Notes: generated by a model from the letters alone, not told the origin. 64,000 bases of DNA from Stichopus chloronotus (GCA_021234535.1 CM037830.1:1152170-1216169), one strand, 5' to 3'; shown: positions 10,902 to 23,413, numbered from the stretch's first letter. A program made the numbers and translations.

Positions 10902-13094
10902 ATGGAAGGCCAAGGTAACGAGAGTAATTACGTAATTTATGCCAAGTTCAACCCTTGCAATGGCACAACTTCAACGGTAATTGATGGTGTGCACCACACG
11001 GTCGTCGAGAATTCATGCGCACTAAAATCAATCTTCATCATAGCTCTTGGAGTTTTCACTGTCGTTTCTAATGCTGTTTTGTTGCATCTGATACGGACTA
11101 ATAAAACATTACAAACAACAGCAAACCTTTACATTGTGAGCTTAGCAGTTACTGACCTACTTGTCGGGCTTCTTGTGATTCCTCCTAATGTTTATGATGT
11201 CTGTGACTTTACATTTCCTTGGGAATCCCTACCGTGGTCCCATGGAGTATGGGTGACCGCAGACTTTTACTTGACAACAGAAAGCATTCTGAACTATGTA
11301 CTATTTAATCTGGATCGGTTTTGGTCTATCAACGCACCATTTAAGTATCTACGAAAACGATCTCGTAGGAAGACCATTATGCATATTGCAGCTAGCTGGG
11401 GTATCGGTGTTGTGACTGTAATATCACCAGCGATTACATGGAATTTCGGTTTTAATAACCTGGTTGTTCCTTCCAAAACAGTTTTCGTGGAATTCAAGCA
11501 AAGTGCCTGGTTGATGTTTGGCAATGCCATTTTAATTTATTTTATTCCATTTTCCGTGTTATGTGCAATTTACGGTAAAATATTCCGAGCTCTCAGTTCG
11601 AGATCCAAACTTGGAATTGGTACAACCAGTACATCAGTGTTTTCTAACAAAACTAACGGCTCCAGGAGAGATAGTGGCTTTGGCACCTCTCAGCCATTTA
11701 TCACAGAGTGTGAGCTTGAAAGATTGCGAAGTATTTATGACAGGGCTCTGAAGCGAGAACGAACCGAGAGACGACTTCGGACAATGTTCCCTCGTCGCAA
11801 GAGACGTTACAACACGGCCACTGGTGGAGAATTAAAGCGATATGATAGTATCGAAGAGGAAGAAGACACACATGAGAAAGAAGATTGTTCAAGTGATGAA
11901 CCTCCAAATGGATTTCCTAAGATCAGGCGAAGAGAACCCATCATTGGTTACTTAGGTGAAGCGAGGACCACAAATGACAAAAATAATGACGCACACTTAG
12001 GAACACCATTGCGCGACATTTCCGGAAGTCATGGGGCCCTTCCGACTAATGAAAGTATGCGTAGTTATGGGAGCATATCTAAACAACGTACGCTTATTGA
12101 AAATGAGGATGGCTTGAAGGTCTCCAACCACTGTTGTAATTCCTCTGAAAAAGACAATCCGGATCTACCTCCAGACATATGCAGACAGGTGCGTAACTCA
12201 TGTTCGAAAGATATTGGATTAAAATCACATGTGACAGAAACGTGTACAAATGGTAGACCTCGATATCTAAAAATGGCCAGAGTCGAGCAAATGAAAAGGT
12301 TTGGAGGAATCGTTTGTCCTAGTTGTAGCCAAATGTTTTCCCATGTTGGTTTAATCAAACCGAGTGATTTAGAAGATGATAACGGTGTGGACTTATCATC
12401 TGATATCAAGAGTTTCAAGAACAATCAGTCGTCATCAGCATCCATCCTCGAAGCAGAGGATCATGGAGAGATAGAGTCTAACATCCTGAAGGAAACTCGT
12501 CTAAAAGATGACCTCACCAACATTATGAACAAAAAGTGTATTCAATGTGTTGATATTCCATTGCCTAAGAAAAATTGTGTCATGCGGCGAGTTTCGTTGG
12601 AAAATGATCTAGAGCAATCTTGTGATACTATGTTACATGACTTTCCAGAAAGATCCAGACGATTCTCTCATCCTGCCCTTTTAACAGCAATGGAACCATC
12701 GCAACGCAGAAACTCAATAGGAGATATTACAAATCGCGTTAGACAGTCTTTTCAAAACTCCTTCTCAGCAATTAGTGGAAAGAGTAGCCGAGCCCTAAAT
12801 GTTATCAGACAACAAGAAAAAGCTGCAAAGCAGTTAGGCATCACTCTGACGTGCTTATTTGTTTGCTGGACACCATATTTCCTTCAAATTATTATTTACT
12901 CCGTTCAACCGCAGTCAGCTAAGATATCGTTTATGACAGCCTCAGTTTACTTAGGTTATTTTCATTCCTTGTGTAATCCTATTTTAATAATTATATTCAA
13001 TTTGAAGATTCAAAGGGCTTTCACTACAGCTATTTGTTGCTTTCCAAGAAAGAAAAAGAAAAGTTTAATCGCCACACAACCGTCTGCCCTATAG
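10902..13094 (+). CDS. Class A aminergic-like GPCR, intronless, 730 aa
   Basis: A seven-transmembrane receptor expected in the plasma membrane and to signal through G proteins. Seen: N57 (1.50), D85 (2.50), D121 at 3.32 (the amine-binding Asp), D138-R139-F140, W166 (4.50), P216 and Y224 in TM5, CWTP with W656, Y686 (7.43), and N692-P693 in TM7. N-glycosylation sites N6 and N20 and a Cys pair (C712, C713) after TM7 are present. D3.32, W6.48 and Y7.43 point to the aminergic group; the TM4-TM5 stretch resembles muscarinic receptors and DRF occurs in histamine H3. The natural ligand cannot be named. ICL3 is about 400 residues (232-636), charged and Ser-rich. Oddities: His at 3.25 and no Cys in ECL2, so the conserved disulfide is absent; NPxxY reads NPILI. 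An in-frame TGA at 10890-10892 makes this ATG the first possible start. The frame is intact, so it is not an obvious pseudogene. Confidence 0.9.
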   Translation: MEGQGNESNYVIYAKFNPCNGTTSTVIDGVHHTVVENSCALKSIFIIALGVFTVVSNAVLLHLIRTNKTLQTTANLYIVSLAVTDLLVGLLVIPPNVYDVCDFTFPWESLPWSHGVWVTADFYLTTESILNYVLFNLDRFWSINAPFKYLRKRSRRKTIMHIAASWGIGVVTVISPAITWNFGFNNLVVPSKTVFVEFKQSAWLMFGNAILIYFIPFSVLCAIYGKIFRALSSRSKLGIGTTSTSVFSNKTNGSRRDSGFGTSQPFITECELERLRSIYDRALKRERTERRLRTMFPRRKRRYNTATGGELKRYDSIEEEEDTHEKEDCSSDEPPNGFPKIRRREPIIGYLGEARTTNDKNNDAHLGTPLRDISGSHGALPTNESMRSYGSISKQRTLIENEDGLKVSNHCCNSSEKDNPDLPPDICRQVRNSCSKDIGLKSHVTETCTNGRPRYLKMARVEQMKRFGGIVCPSCSQMFSHVGLIKPSDLEDDNGVDLSSDIKSFKNNQSSSASILEAEDHGEIESNILKETRLKDDLTNIMNKKCIQCVDIPLPKKNCVMRRVSLENDLEQSCDTMLHDFPERSRRFSHPALLTAMEPSQRRNSIGDITNRVRQSFQNSFSAISGKSSRALNVIRQQEKAAKQLGITLTCLFVCWTPYFLQIIIYSVQPQSAKISFMTASVYLGYFHSLCNPILIIIFNLKIQRAFTTAICCFPRKKKKSLIATQPSAL

Positions 13095-13263
13095 TAAACT
13101 TAGAGACAATTTCAACATATGATGTCAGTAATTAAGCTTGATGAGAACATTTATCCCCATGAGGGGGTCTATTTTCATGATAAAATGATAATGCATTCTC
13201 ATGATAAAATGACATTTCTGTACTGTAAAGAGCGCTCTGTTAGCGTTGTTGCAGTACGTTACT

Positions 13264-13269
13264 AATAAA
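13264..13269 (+). promoter_or_regulatory. Candidate polyadenylation signal AATAAA for the GPCR
   Basis: A canonical AATAAA lies about 170 bp after the receptor's TAG stop. The position is suitable for a short 3' UTR, but other A/T-rich hexamers follow downstream. Confidence 0.4.
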
Positions 13270-16200
13270 ACCGGAAAAAGGATTGAAATATGATGATCAT
13301 GTGGGGTGATAATATTAGTCAACATATCGCAAGATTACACCTTATTGTACTGAGTTAATTTGAGACACCGCGTGCGAAGTGCGCCTATGTATCTAGCTCT
13401 TTGAATTATTCTAGCTGCAGTCTTAAACAACACCGTGATTGTTAAACTCCTCTGTAGTTTTGGAGAGACGATGGGGTTGGAGCAGGGAGATGTAACAATA
13501 CTTAGTTTAATATTACCTTAGTCAGTGATGTGTGTCCTAAACCTAAGGATTTCTTGGTCATGACATGTTATATCAAGGAAAATACGTTCAGGTTTCCAAA
13601 AGTCCTCTTCTCGTCACATCGACATTGAATTGTTATGTCAATTGTAAATTCGTATGCTTAATCCTTGCATTTTGAAATGATTCCACATTGAGGTTGCCCC
13701 ACAATCGTGAATATTTTTGGTATGGGCCTACTTTCCTTTCGTTCTACTACATACCAGTCTTAAATGATGTCAATCCATCGTCTCATAACTAACTAGATAG
13801 GAATGATAGTTTGCACCAAACTCTATTCTTCATATGTCACACCAGAACAAAATCTGCCAAGTTTATTGAAATATACAATATAGGTACGTACAAACGTGTT
13901 TTGAGGAATTGACATCTGTAATGGTGACCATTAGACAACATTTATGATGCTACTATTGCAAGACATTGTCAGCGTAAAATGTGCCCATCTAATCCACTCG
14001 CATAACAATTTTCTACATCCTTCAATTAGCCTTTACCAAAGGCAGTGAAACTGTTTTGTTAATTTTACTATTGTATAAAAAGATAACTTCAAATTTCCCA
14101 AGAAATACCTCAAAGAATTTGACTGCAAATGATTCTCAGATTGCTAAGTGCAAGTTTCATCTTACTTTGATGACACCTGTTTGCTTGTATGGATAACACT
14201 TCATAATTACATTTTGGTATATCCCTAATATATAATTCTGTAGGTGTATGAACGAGGTATGTGGCACTCTTGGAAACTGAACCTACCAAGTTAACATGAA
14301 AATGATTCAACAGAAGAGTGCATGAAACAAGTTATTGGAGACAATACATAACAACAGACTGAGATTTGGCGCTGTTGTACCAGGCTCATTTGAGACAAAT
14401 CTCTGAGGGAATTTTACCTCACATTATATTACTTTTTGTATTTCATTTACCTGAATGTTGGCCTCAAAGTTCAATTTTGAATCTAACAAGATGAAAGGAT
14501 TTTTTTTTTTTCGCCTCCGGATGGATTTCAATTCACTCTGTGAGAATGTATTGGTGAATCTTTACAGTGAATGGAATACGTTTAAAGTGTATGTATATGT
14601 GCTATGGTATTGAATTCGAGGTGCTAAGTGCATCTGAAACTAAAACAGTGTACCAACGTGTAAATGAAAATGTATGTCAAGATATTTATCTTACCTGAAA
14701 TGTTCACATGGCTTGCAATATAAGACGAAATTTCATATTGTCCTGTTCCAAATGTTGCTCTAAAAAAAAAACATTCAGTTGATTCAACTTTTGCATGCAC
14801 AGGTTACTCGTTACATGATATAAATACCGTGTTTAATGCAACCTAGTATAAATATTCCAAGCTATACTTTGGATTAGATACGAGAATATATAGCCTATTA
14901 AAAGTCCCATCTTGAATGTTTGCACAGCCTACTGAGTAGTAGAGTTTTGTGTGCAATTAATATATGCAGGATTTACACACTAAACAAATGAAGACTTCAG
15001 TGAATATCTTGAAAGGTTTGCCTTGAAATGCTGTTACTATTCTGTTCATAATACATGAAAGTCAACGAGTATCTACTTAAATTATTTTATACATATTGCA
15101 AATGGAACACCTGTCACACCGTTCATTTTGTTTCTTTTTTAAAAGTCGCATCTACTTCGTCAGTTCTTTAAAATGATAACATGAAGTTTATCTCTTCACG
15201 TTCAAACAAACACACACACACAGATGAATCAACTCAAATGTTGTTCAGCTCAGACACACTTTCATGAAATATCACTGGCATTATGCCTCAATTGGAAATA
15301 AACCTACCGTAAAGAGAAATAAGCCTGAAAATCCTTGAGAGTAAATGAACCTCGAGGTCTTAAACATTTTATATTATCACTCTTCGTATATTCCTTGCAT
15401 CAAGCAACGTGTAAGTAGTTTCATGTAGAGTTTTATAACTGGTAACGTACATTATAAATAAGTGATAACCAATAAACTTCAGAAAAACGAAAAAATATTT
15501 AGAATAATCCCATTGCACCTTTTTTCCTTTCCCCTCTTAATTTTTTTTTTTTTAATGTGAAGTGGTCTACAAAAATAGGGTCACCGTATGACTAGTTTCA
15601 AATTACGGTGTACTAAGCTCGCCATAGATACATATAGGGGATACATAACATATATATAGGCCTATTACATTGTACAATAACTAGTTCTGAATATCTCACC
15701 AACCCTGTGATACAATTTGTTGTATTTGATTGGAAGTAAGCTGGGAACGCTACTAGCTAAAATTACATCTTATTTGTGGCCATCAGCGATAGCTAGGGTA
15801 GCGTAGCTATTTTAAGAACTCACTAAATAACGAAGAATAGGTCCCCGGGGATGCAAGGAACTCGAGACATGACAGGTATGCTATGCTGCAGGTAGATACC
15901 ATGGGCTGACATAGGTGAAAGTGCGTATAATATTATATGATATATACGGAATATTTGGAATGGTTATACACAGAGCTGACACGGTACTATATATACGGTG
16001 CAAACCGACGGTTTATGATTAGTGCATGGAACCCATTAACTAACGGTCGTATAATATCTTGCTGGTGTATATTGTTTTTTGTAATTGGTGACAATTAACT
16101 TGAAAGCACATAGTACATCTAAGAGTGTTGAAAGTGTAAGCTATACGAGAGAGATTTTAGAGAACTCCCCGGCTAGGCCGTCTTGCTCAATGTTTTGACA

Positions 16201-19200
16201 ACCGTTGAAACATTACCTATGGACCGCAAAAGATTTCCTTAAGACAGATGAGTTAGTACATCTGCGCTCAGACGTCAGGTGCCGCGCAGTCGGAGTTTCT
16301 TGGACAAAAACCCCCTCGTGGTTGCATATTACAAGAATGTTTTATGTTTCATGTATGCTTATTGTGGAATATAGAACATACTTAATTCATATAATTTAAT
16401 TAAAAGGCCTGGCTTCAGTTTCAAATTTCAAAAAGTTCATGTTCTCTTACTGATAAACACAAATCTTTCGCATAGTATGAATGTAAACTGCTGTTGGCAG
16501 TTATTAGCGTTAGGTTTCAATCACTAGGCTATTATAAAACATTTAGAAGTCTTACAGCGTTTTGTTTTCTGCCATGATTACAAATCCACCCCCCCCCCCC
16601 GCCCTCATATCAATAGGATGTCCATCATCCCGGGAAACCGTAGGATGTCTTACTGCACTATATCTTGGCAAAAGGCAGTTATTGTAAACCTGCCACTGCG
16701 AGAGTATCTTCCGATCCTTCATCCTCTCTACATGTCATCATGAAAATGAAGACGGAGATGTTACAAAAATTGCTTCAGAGCAAGAGTTGAATAGTTGGAT
16801 TAAGATCTAATTTTGGTAATCGAGCACTGGCAACTCAGCTCATCCATTCCAGCGACATTTTTAGATTCTTGCCATCAGGTGAAACCTTTGTTACCGCTTT
16901 TCTATATTTTAGTGAATACAATGGTTCCATATGGATTGTATATCTTTAATACTCATTATTATACTTAATGTAAACTTTTAATGTAAACAGTTCATGCAAC
17001 ACTCTTAAAAATGCAAAAGGGCAAATGTCAGACATTGCCCTATTGTACTGTATATATGATTTAATAAACAAATGAACTTGCCTACACAGCTTTGCGTGTG
17101 ATTAATTCTCTTCGGTAGCACACAGAGTTACCTGATAGATGTGTTTATTTGAGAAATGAATTAAGTATTTCAAACATGAATTCTGGGAATATACAATCAT
17201 CGATTGAGAAATTCAGTAGCCATAAACCAAGTATTTTATTATCTTTCTTTATTATCATTAGTAGTTTACTTACCAAACTGTATTGTAGGTCGCAGTGTGG
17301 GTCATACTTCAGTGAGCATCGTAATTGACGTATGTAACAGTTTCAATTCTATTAAATTACCAAGCAGAGATTTAACAGTGGGGTAGCTCAAACACTGCCG
17401 ACCCTCACTGCGGAGTCGCTACTTTGTAAATGACAGCGAGAATGTGTCATAGCAATAGGACGGGAGTTTATACATTAACATTTGAAACTAGCGCAAGAAC
17501 ATCCACGTTGATTGAACTTCCATGAGCCGTCAGTATGAAGGAGAGGCAGTGATGCCCTACGTGCAACGTTTCTACTCATCTTCATAAGATATGGTAGAAC
17601 ATTTCAGTGAATACTCTCCACAGCGGATCACATCGAGTATACAATCTTCTGTTACTGACAAGAATTAGACATTAAAGAATCGAGATTGCGGTACTGAAGT
17701 AAACTTAATGAGCCTTGACAACATAGAGTCAGTGAGGAATGGGCTCTACTTGCAGCATAACTCCTAATTACAAGTGGTTGCAGTTAAATAACCTATAGAG
17801 AGTCAAACAAATTAAAGCTCACTGACTTTAACTCTTAGTTTTAGAAGTGTCATAAAATAATATCGTTTTTAACGAAAAATGTAAACATGTAGTATGAAGC
17901 TTTTTGTCATAAAGACTACATTGTCTTCTTCAAGGACCTACGAATAAGTGACCAGTTAACAGGTTAAAAATTATATTGTTCTGAACCGATGGGGAATCCT
18001 AATCAATTAGTGCTAAAGACTGAAGAAAAAAGCAAACAACAAAAATGAACAGTGTCCAAAGTGAGGTCAATCAGTAAAAGTACATAATCTATTAAGATGA
18101 GGTGCTCAACATGTAATAAATATGTCAAACTTGCCATAGTGCTATTTTTTGCAAACAAGTCACTAACGGAAAGAACCTCTTACAATGCCCATTATTTATT
18201 GCTGTTGTTTCAAACTGAACGGCCACTAATCATCACTTTTCATAACCTGACTTATTACTCAATTAATCTTCTAAACTATCGTGCTCTTTTCCATCGATCT
18301 GTTTTCCGTAAGTCAATGAAACAAGATAGGGTCTCCGGTGAGAAAAGGAATTTTGTAAACCAATTCTTTCGTGGTGCGATTGCTATGGGGTGATCTGCAA
18401 ACCAGGATGTTAGAATAACAACAAAGCGAATCTACATCACATGACTGATTTTTATAGGGAATCCTTTTAAAGAGGCCTATAAACCAAACCATTTCATATT
18501 CAGTTGCATAAAAATTCCATCTTTCGTATGAAGGGATTATGTAAAATGATGCAATCATTAATGAATTAATTGCGCGCTGTATGAAATCTAAACTTCATTC
18601 ATGGTCTTATTCAAATTGACAGGTTCTACTGTGAATTATTGGTCGTCTATTAAAAGTTGCGATGGGCAAAGAAAAAAACAGGGCTAAAGTTACGACAAAA
18701 TGTACATCTGTAATAGTTGCTGGCTGAAGAATTTTAAATCTGTTGATACACTTTTCCTCTGCGTATTTAAGTTTCCTGCGACACCACTCCTCAGTAGAAA
18801 AACTAAAAGGTACACTCTGCATACTCTAAAACTTGGGCATACATCAGCACAGAAATGTAAACGTTAAAGTAGGGTTCAGCAAGTTCACAATTAAAAATAA
18901 AACATTGGCGTCTGTTTGAAATCTCAATCAAAAACAAAAGTGATCATCCAATGACCGTCCTGGCTTTGGAGATGACACATTACGGTAACCGTTTTATTTT
19001 TGCTTTAATACAAGATACCGATAGCTAGTCCCAATCTCGAGTTCGGTTTCGTCCCACTCTCTCGGTCTTGCGGATTGCCCGGTCTTGGTCTCCAATTTAC
19101 TCGGTTTTGATCTCGGTCTCGTGGGCCATGACTCGACGTCTCGGACCCTAGATGCCAAACCTAATACTAAGATTTCAGTGCCTAAATGAACCCAAACGTT

Positions 19201-20585
19201 GTGAACGTGCAACAGGACAAACCTGTCTTACCCTATAGCGCTTTTTCATTGTTAGTCCTATTTATTCAACGTTAGAGTTAGTCTTGCACGATTCATGACA
19301 TGTAAGAGAGATACTATGTTCAAAGAGTCACGTCACGTCTTTTTTACACGTCTTTTACCACAATGTTCATCCCAAAGAGAGGTAGGTTACCAAGTTCAAT
19401 ATTTCTGAAATGCACTGAAACAGTTCAGTTTTGGACTTTAGAGTATGTGGACACCTGCAACCTTTGACCTCACCCAAAAGTGACATTTACAGTCCAGGCT
19501 TTTACACAGGAAATGAACTTTGCACACGTGGTGTTTTGACTGAAGCGTCACTTCTTTAAGTCGTTTAAAAGGTTTTTATATTTATCCGTTGAAGGTCTTA
19601 TCGCCTACATGTGCTATCTGTAAATAGATTTTAAACTTGAATAAGAGATTAAAAATCTGTAATTACACATTTATGAATCTTTGAATGCAGAGTAATCGTC
19701 TTTAATCTCAGAGTTTTAATGACAGTGTCGTAATCTGCAATAACAAATTCGAAATTTATTTATAGATGGCACCATTATAGCCATTCGCGAGACGTTATAA
19801 CGAGATTTTCATATTCAAGCATCGCAGACAAAGCGACTTGAAAGATTTCGTTAGAGAAATCTATGTCAATTGTTAGGTAAGACTCAACAGAATTAGTCTC
19901 CATTTGCCTCATTTTCTTGAATATCTGCAAGTTGAAAAAAAATTATATATATATATATAGCTGTCATACATTACTATGTTTGCTATACGTAGTTTTCTCA
20001 CAATGAAATTTACTGCACTTTAGTACGCTAACAAGCAATAATTATAGTGTGTCAATGAAAATATTTCTGTGACAACTTCATTATTAAATAATAATGAAGT
20101 TATTTTGTCCTGATGTATGTTCAAAGAAAATATCCATAGTCTATATGGTATTATAATCATCTGATAACTTGCAGGTTAGTCTTCTACTTTTTGTTATAGT
20201 CGTAAAATGGGGGAATCACATGATATTACTATCTCATTCTTCTACATGTAGTTATTTGATGGTTGCATGATATTATGACTCTCCCAATTGCCATAACACT
20301 TGCCGTGGTAACTTAATGTGTGGTTGATTTTTATACTTGAGGATCTAACCTGATATGGAACTTAAGGTGGTCTTGAACACCCCCTGTTCGTTAGTTGGAA
20401 TTCAACGTGTTTATGAAGATGCTCGTGTGTTTGTGTGTATATGTGTAAGAAAATTATATTTTTTTTTTAATAAGTTTAATATTTTTTTTGTAATTATATC
20501 GTTTGCGTGGCCATCTCTTCCAAGGCTGCGACTTCGATGAAAGTTAAATTATGTCGATATGTCGCTTATAGTCTTAAACTGTGTC
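13270..20585. other. Intergenic, AT-rich, no gene seen
   Basis: No coding exon was supported on either strand. Notable content: a C12 run (16589-16600), one TAGGCCTA (15657), an (AT)n stretch near 19945-19960, and a CTCGGTCT-type short repeat at about 19035-19145. The rest appears unique. Confidence 0.55.
19035..19145. repeat. Degenerate CTCGGTCT-type short tandem repeat
   Basis: Motifs of the form CTCGGTCTTG, CCGGTCTTGGTCTCC, CTCGGTTTTGATCTCGGTCTCG recur every 10-20 bp. It is locally GC-rich against an AT-rich background. Confidence 0.45.
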
Positions 20586-20589
20586 TCCG

Positions 20590-21215
20590 GTCAAAATCTA
20601 TGGTCAAATATCACGGGTCACCAATCAAAATAGTGAAAATCTTAGAAAAGCTATACTGTTTAATTCAAAATGCATATTTTATGAAACCTTTACATGTATC
20701 ATCGACGTACAAAATTTTATCTGCGAATAGTGGTAAGTGCAATAGTGCATTAGTTTTTTGAGGTCAAGGGTCAACTTTGACGCTTAAGAGTTTACTTCCG
20801 TAACATATCCAAGACCTCTTTGTTGATTACGGTAAAAGTTATTTGAAAGGTAACACATGGTCTGAAGTTGCATCTTCCATTACAATCTAAGGGCATGGTC
20901 AAAGGGCAATTTAGTGAAAGTCTTATTTCAGCCATATTTTTTAATTCCAAATAACTGATGGCATAGGACTTTCAAATATATCACCAGTATACGATATTGA
21001 ATCTAGAAATTATGTTTACATGTGATCAAGGTCAGAGGTCAACGGTCAAATGTGACCTGAAACTTTACTTTCGCAACTTCGTCAAGACCCCAATGTCAAT
21101 GAGGGTTGAAGTTTTAGAAAGGTTCCCCTTGGTCTTAAGTTGGGGTCTTCCGTCACAATCTAAGGTCAGAGTTCAGGGATCTGAAGTCAACGGTCATAGG
21201 TCAAGGGTATCATAG
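20590..21215. repeat. Diverged ~270-bp tandem duplication rich in GGTCA
   Basis: Two segments align at about 270 bp spacing (20761-20912 and 21031-21180). Both run from GAGGTCAAnGGTCA, through TTTACTTyCGyAAC, CAAGACC, a TTGAAGTT/TTGAAAGGT block and GGTCTGAAGT/GGTCTTAAGT, to TCACAATCTAAGG or TTACAATCTAAGG. A third, more diverged block with GGTCAAAT and GGGTCACC starts near 20590. This is a different family from the ~140-bp GGTCA repeat at 59-61 kb, although both are rich in the same half-site. Confidence 0.5.
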
Positions 21216-21583
21216 CACATAATTCAGTGTAACATTTCGTGAGTTAAGCGCTGGTTGTGCATTACATCAATATGGCTAATTATATCACTGCTTTGGATAC
21301 AGTGTGACACTATGTTTCAAATTATAGTAACATTTGGGTGAGTATGTCATGTGATTTAGTTAGTGCAGGCAGTAGTACCGTAATGAATATTCAAAATTAT
21401 TGAGTGAGTTGAGACTAGGATCAAAAGTAACAAATTGTTTCAGGTGTGTAGAGAAATAGCGTGTGCGTTCAATGTATCCTTAGATCTACAGTGGCAGTCA
21501 GTCTGGGACTCGAGGCACGTGATTAGGTGCGCCAGTGAAGGAGGAACAGGTGACGGCCTAAAAAAGTGGCGATATGTTTAGAT

Positions 21584-21599
21584 CCCCCCCCCCCCCCCC
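21584..21599. repeat. C16 homopolymer
   Basis: A pure run of 16 C. It is one of a cluster of long G/C homopolymers confined to about 16.6-45.7 kb. Confidence 0.85.
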
Positions 21600-21689
21600 T
21601 TCCCATATTTGCCAAGTGCTTCGAGCATAAAATAAATATATGAGGCTGAATAATTCATTATGAGTCTTACATCCTCTCAAACCATCTGC

Positions 21690-22690
21690 TTTTTTTAACT
21701 ATCATACTAATCGTTCACAATATGTCAATATTAAGTCCTCTGATTGCGTGTCAACTATTATTGGTTCTAACACGGGTGCACCACGGTGTACAGTTTTAGC
21801 CCAGTTCTTTGTTTACGATGTACAAATCTGATGTAAGATCTTCCCATTGTCACCCCCCCCCCCCCGTCCTTTAATCAAGTTTGCTGCTGATACTGCCCTA
21901 GTTGGGTTAATCATTAATGACAATGACAATGCTCATCTGGAACAAATAAACTATTTCATGGATTATTGTAATAATAACTATTTAGAACTTAATGTAATAA
22001 AGACAAAAGAAATGTTAATTGATATCAACAGATATAGTAGAGCATCCACAGAAGTAATAATTAAAGATAGTGCCGTCTACATACAAGTCCTGGGCATAAT
22101 AATGGATGATCAGTTTGCTTGGCATGACCATATAGATTACTCAGTAAAGTAAAGGTCAACCCGAGGTTGTATTGCCTCCGTAAACTAAATAAGTTCAACA
22201 CCCGCATTTTTTAACTGTATTTTGTATTGACAGTGTTTGGGTGTATTGTATTATTTGCTGGAGTGGGATGTAGATGTGACGGATAAGAAACTCAATTATC
22301 AGACACGCGAGCCGTATTTTAGAACATGATCACTTCAAAATTTCCTCTAAGTACCAACGTTACCTTGAAGTTAAGACCACCACTACTCTTAACGATACCA
22401 ATCACTCTTTCTTACCACATTTTAATAACGTGCTTCTCATCTTTCACATTTTCACTCGTCCTTTCTTCGTTGCCATTTGCTTCGCTAACCTTTTACGTTT
22501 TTGAACTATTCGTTTGAAATGTTTTGCCTATTTCTTATTACTTCATATGCCTTGTAAACCTTTTGTAATATTTGTACTTTATGATCGTACTTTGAATTTC
22601 CCTTTTTGGGACTGCATAACGTTGAAATTGCTAAGAGACAATTGGGTATGCATGGAGTTACAGTTAAAATTAAAGTGAATCCAGGATTTT
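21690..22690 (+). mobile_element. 5'-truncated CR1/Rex-like LINE remnant, reverse transcriptase part
   Basis: Non-LTR retrotransposon reverse transcriptase domain, decayed. In order: TNRSQYVNIK near 21706, TGAPRCTVLAQF (family form TGAPQGTVLSP) ending near 21808, a stop (TGA at 21832), a C13 run, then FAADTALVGLI, where the family's FADD active site has lost its first Asp. After that come LELNVIKTKEM, an LGIIMDDQFAWHDHI block and, after a frameshift near 22150, RLYCLRKLNKFN and a degenerate C-terminus with further stops. The 3' tail (TTTCCCTTTTTGGGACTGCATAACGTTG, about 22598-22626) looks like a LINE 3' end. It cannot encode an active enzyme. Confidence 0.8.
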
Positions 22691-23410
22691 GCCTGAATCC
22701 CGTAAATCTGATCTCTCTCTCTCCTTAAACTATCCCTAGTCCACTATGACTGAAGGGATGTAATAATAGACGATGAAGGAAAGCGATAAAATGAGAATCG
22801 TCCAATAGGGTTTGTGGTGTTTTCCATTTACAGGATGCGTTAATCTTTAAATATCTTTACTGAAGTTCTCTCTCACCATAATCAACAAGTATATGCCAAC
22901 CTTCCATCGATGTCACATTCCACAGAGTTCACCTCAGGGAACTGTAGAGCTGGTTTGCTGAAATGTTCGTGACTTGGCAGCAACATCCGATGATCAGTCA
23001 AAGACTGATTGAATTAATATAGGTCAAATCATTTTTAAACTTAGGATGAACTTGTTGTATGTGTTATGATAGTAATAATGAAATCTTTTGTAAGAGATAA
23101 AGATGCTCTTTTGGAGCTAGAGTGAACAAATATAACCCGAACCTAAATAAAAACAGATTCATCAAGCGTCCTCTAAAATAATTTGACGAGGTGTATTTTT
23201 AGAAGCATGCCATTGATAATTATTCTTTACTTAGAACTGGGACACTTTAATTTGAAGAACGACCTTAGATTTTACATACAAACACACACGGGCATCTGAA
23301 CTGTGATATTGGTTGTAGCACAACATTGAGAACTAGCGCCATTAACAAAAAATTAAATAGCTGTTATCTGCACTACTTTACTTCGGTTACTTGAAAACCG
23401 AATACACGAT
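22691..23410. other. Intergenic, nothing recognised
   Basis: AT-rich sequence between the LINE and SINE remnants. No exon, repeat array or RNA gene was seen. Confidence 0.5.
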
Positions 23411-23413
23411 AAA

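Noticed and set aside
17895..17945. TTTTTGTCATAAAGACTACATTGTC segment like sequences next to Penelope-type elements
   Set aside because: I could not find paired ends, reverse transcriptase codons or a second copy, so the resemblance is too weak.
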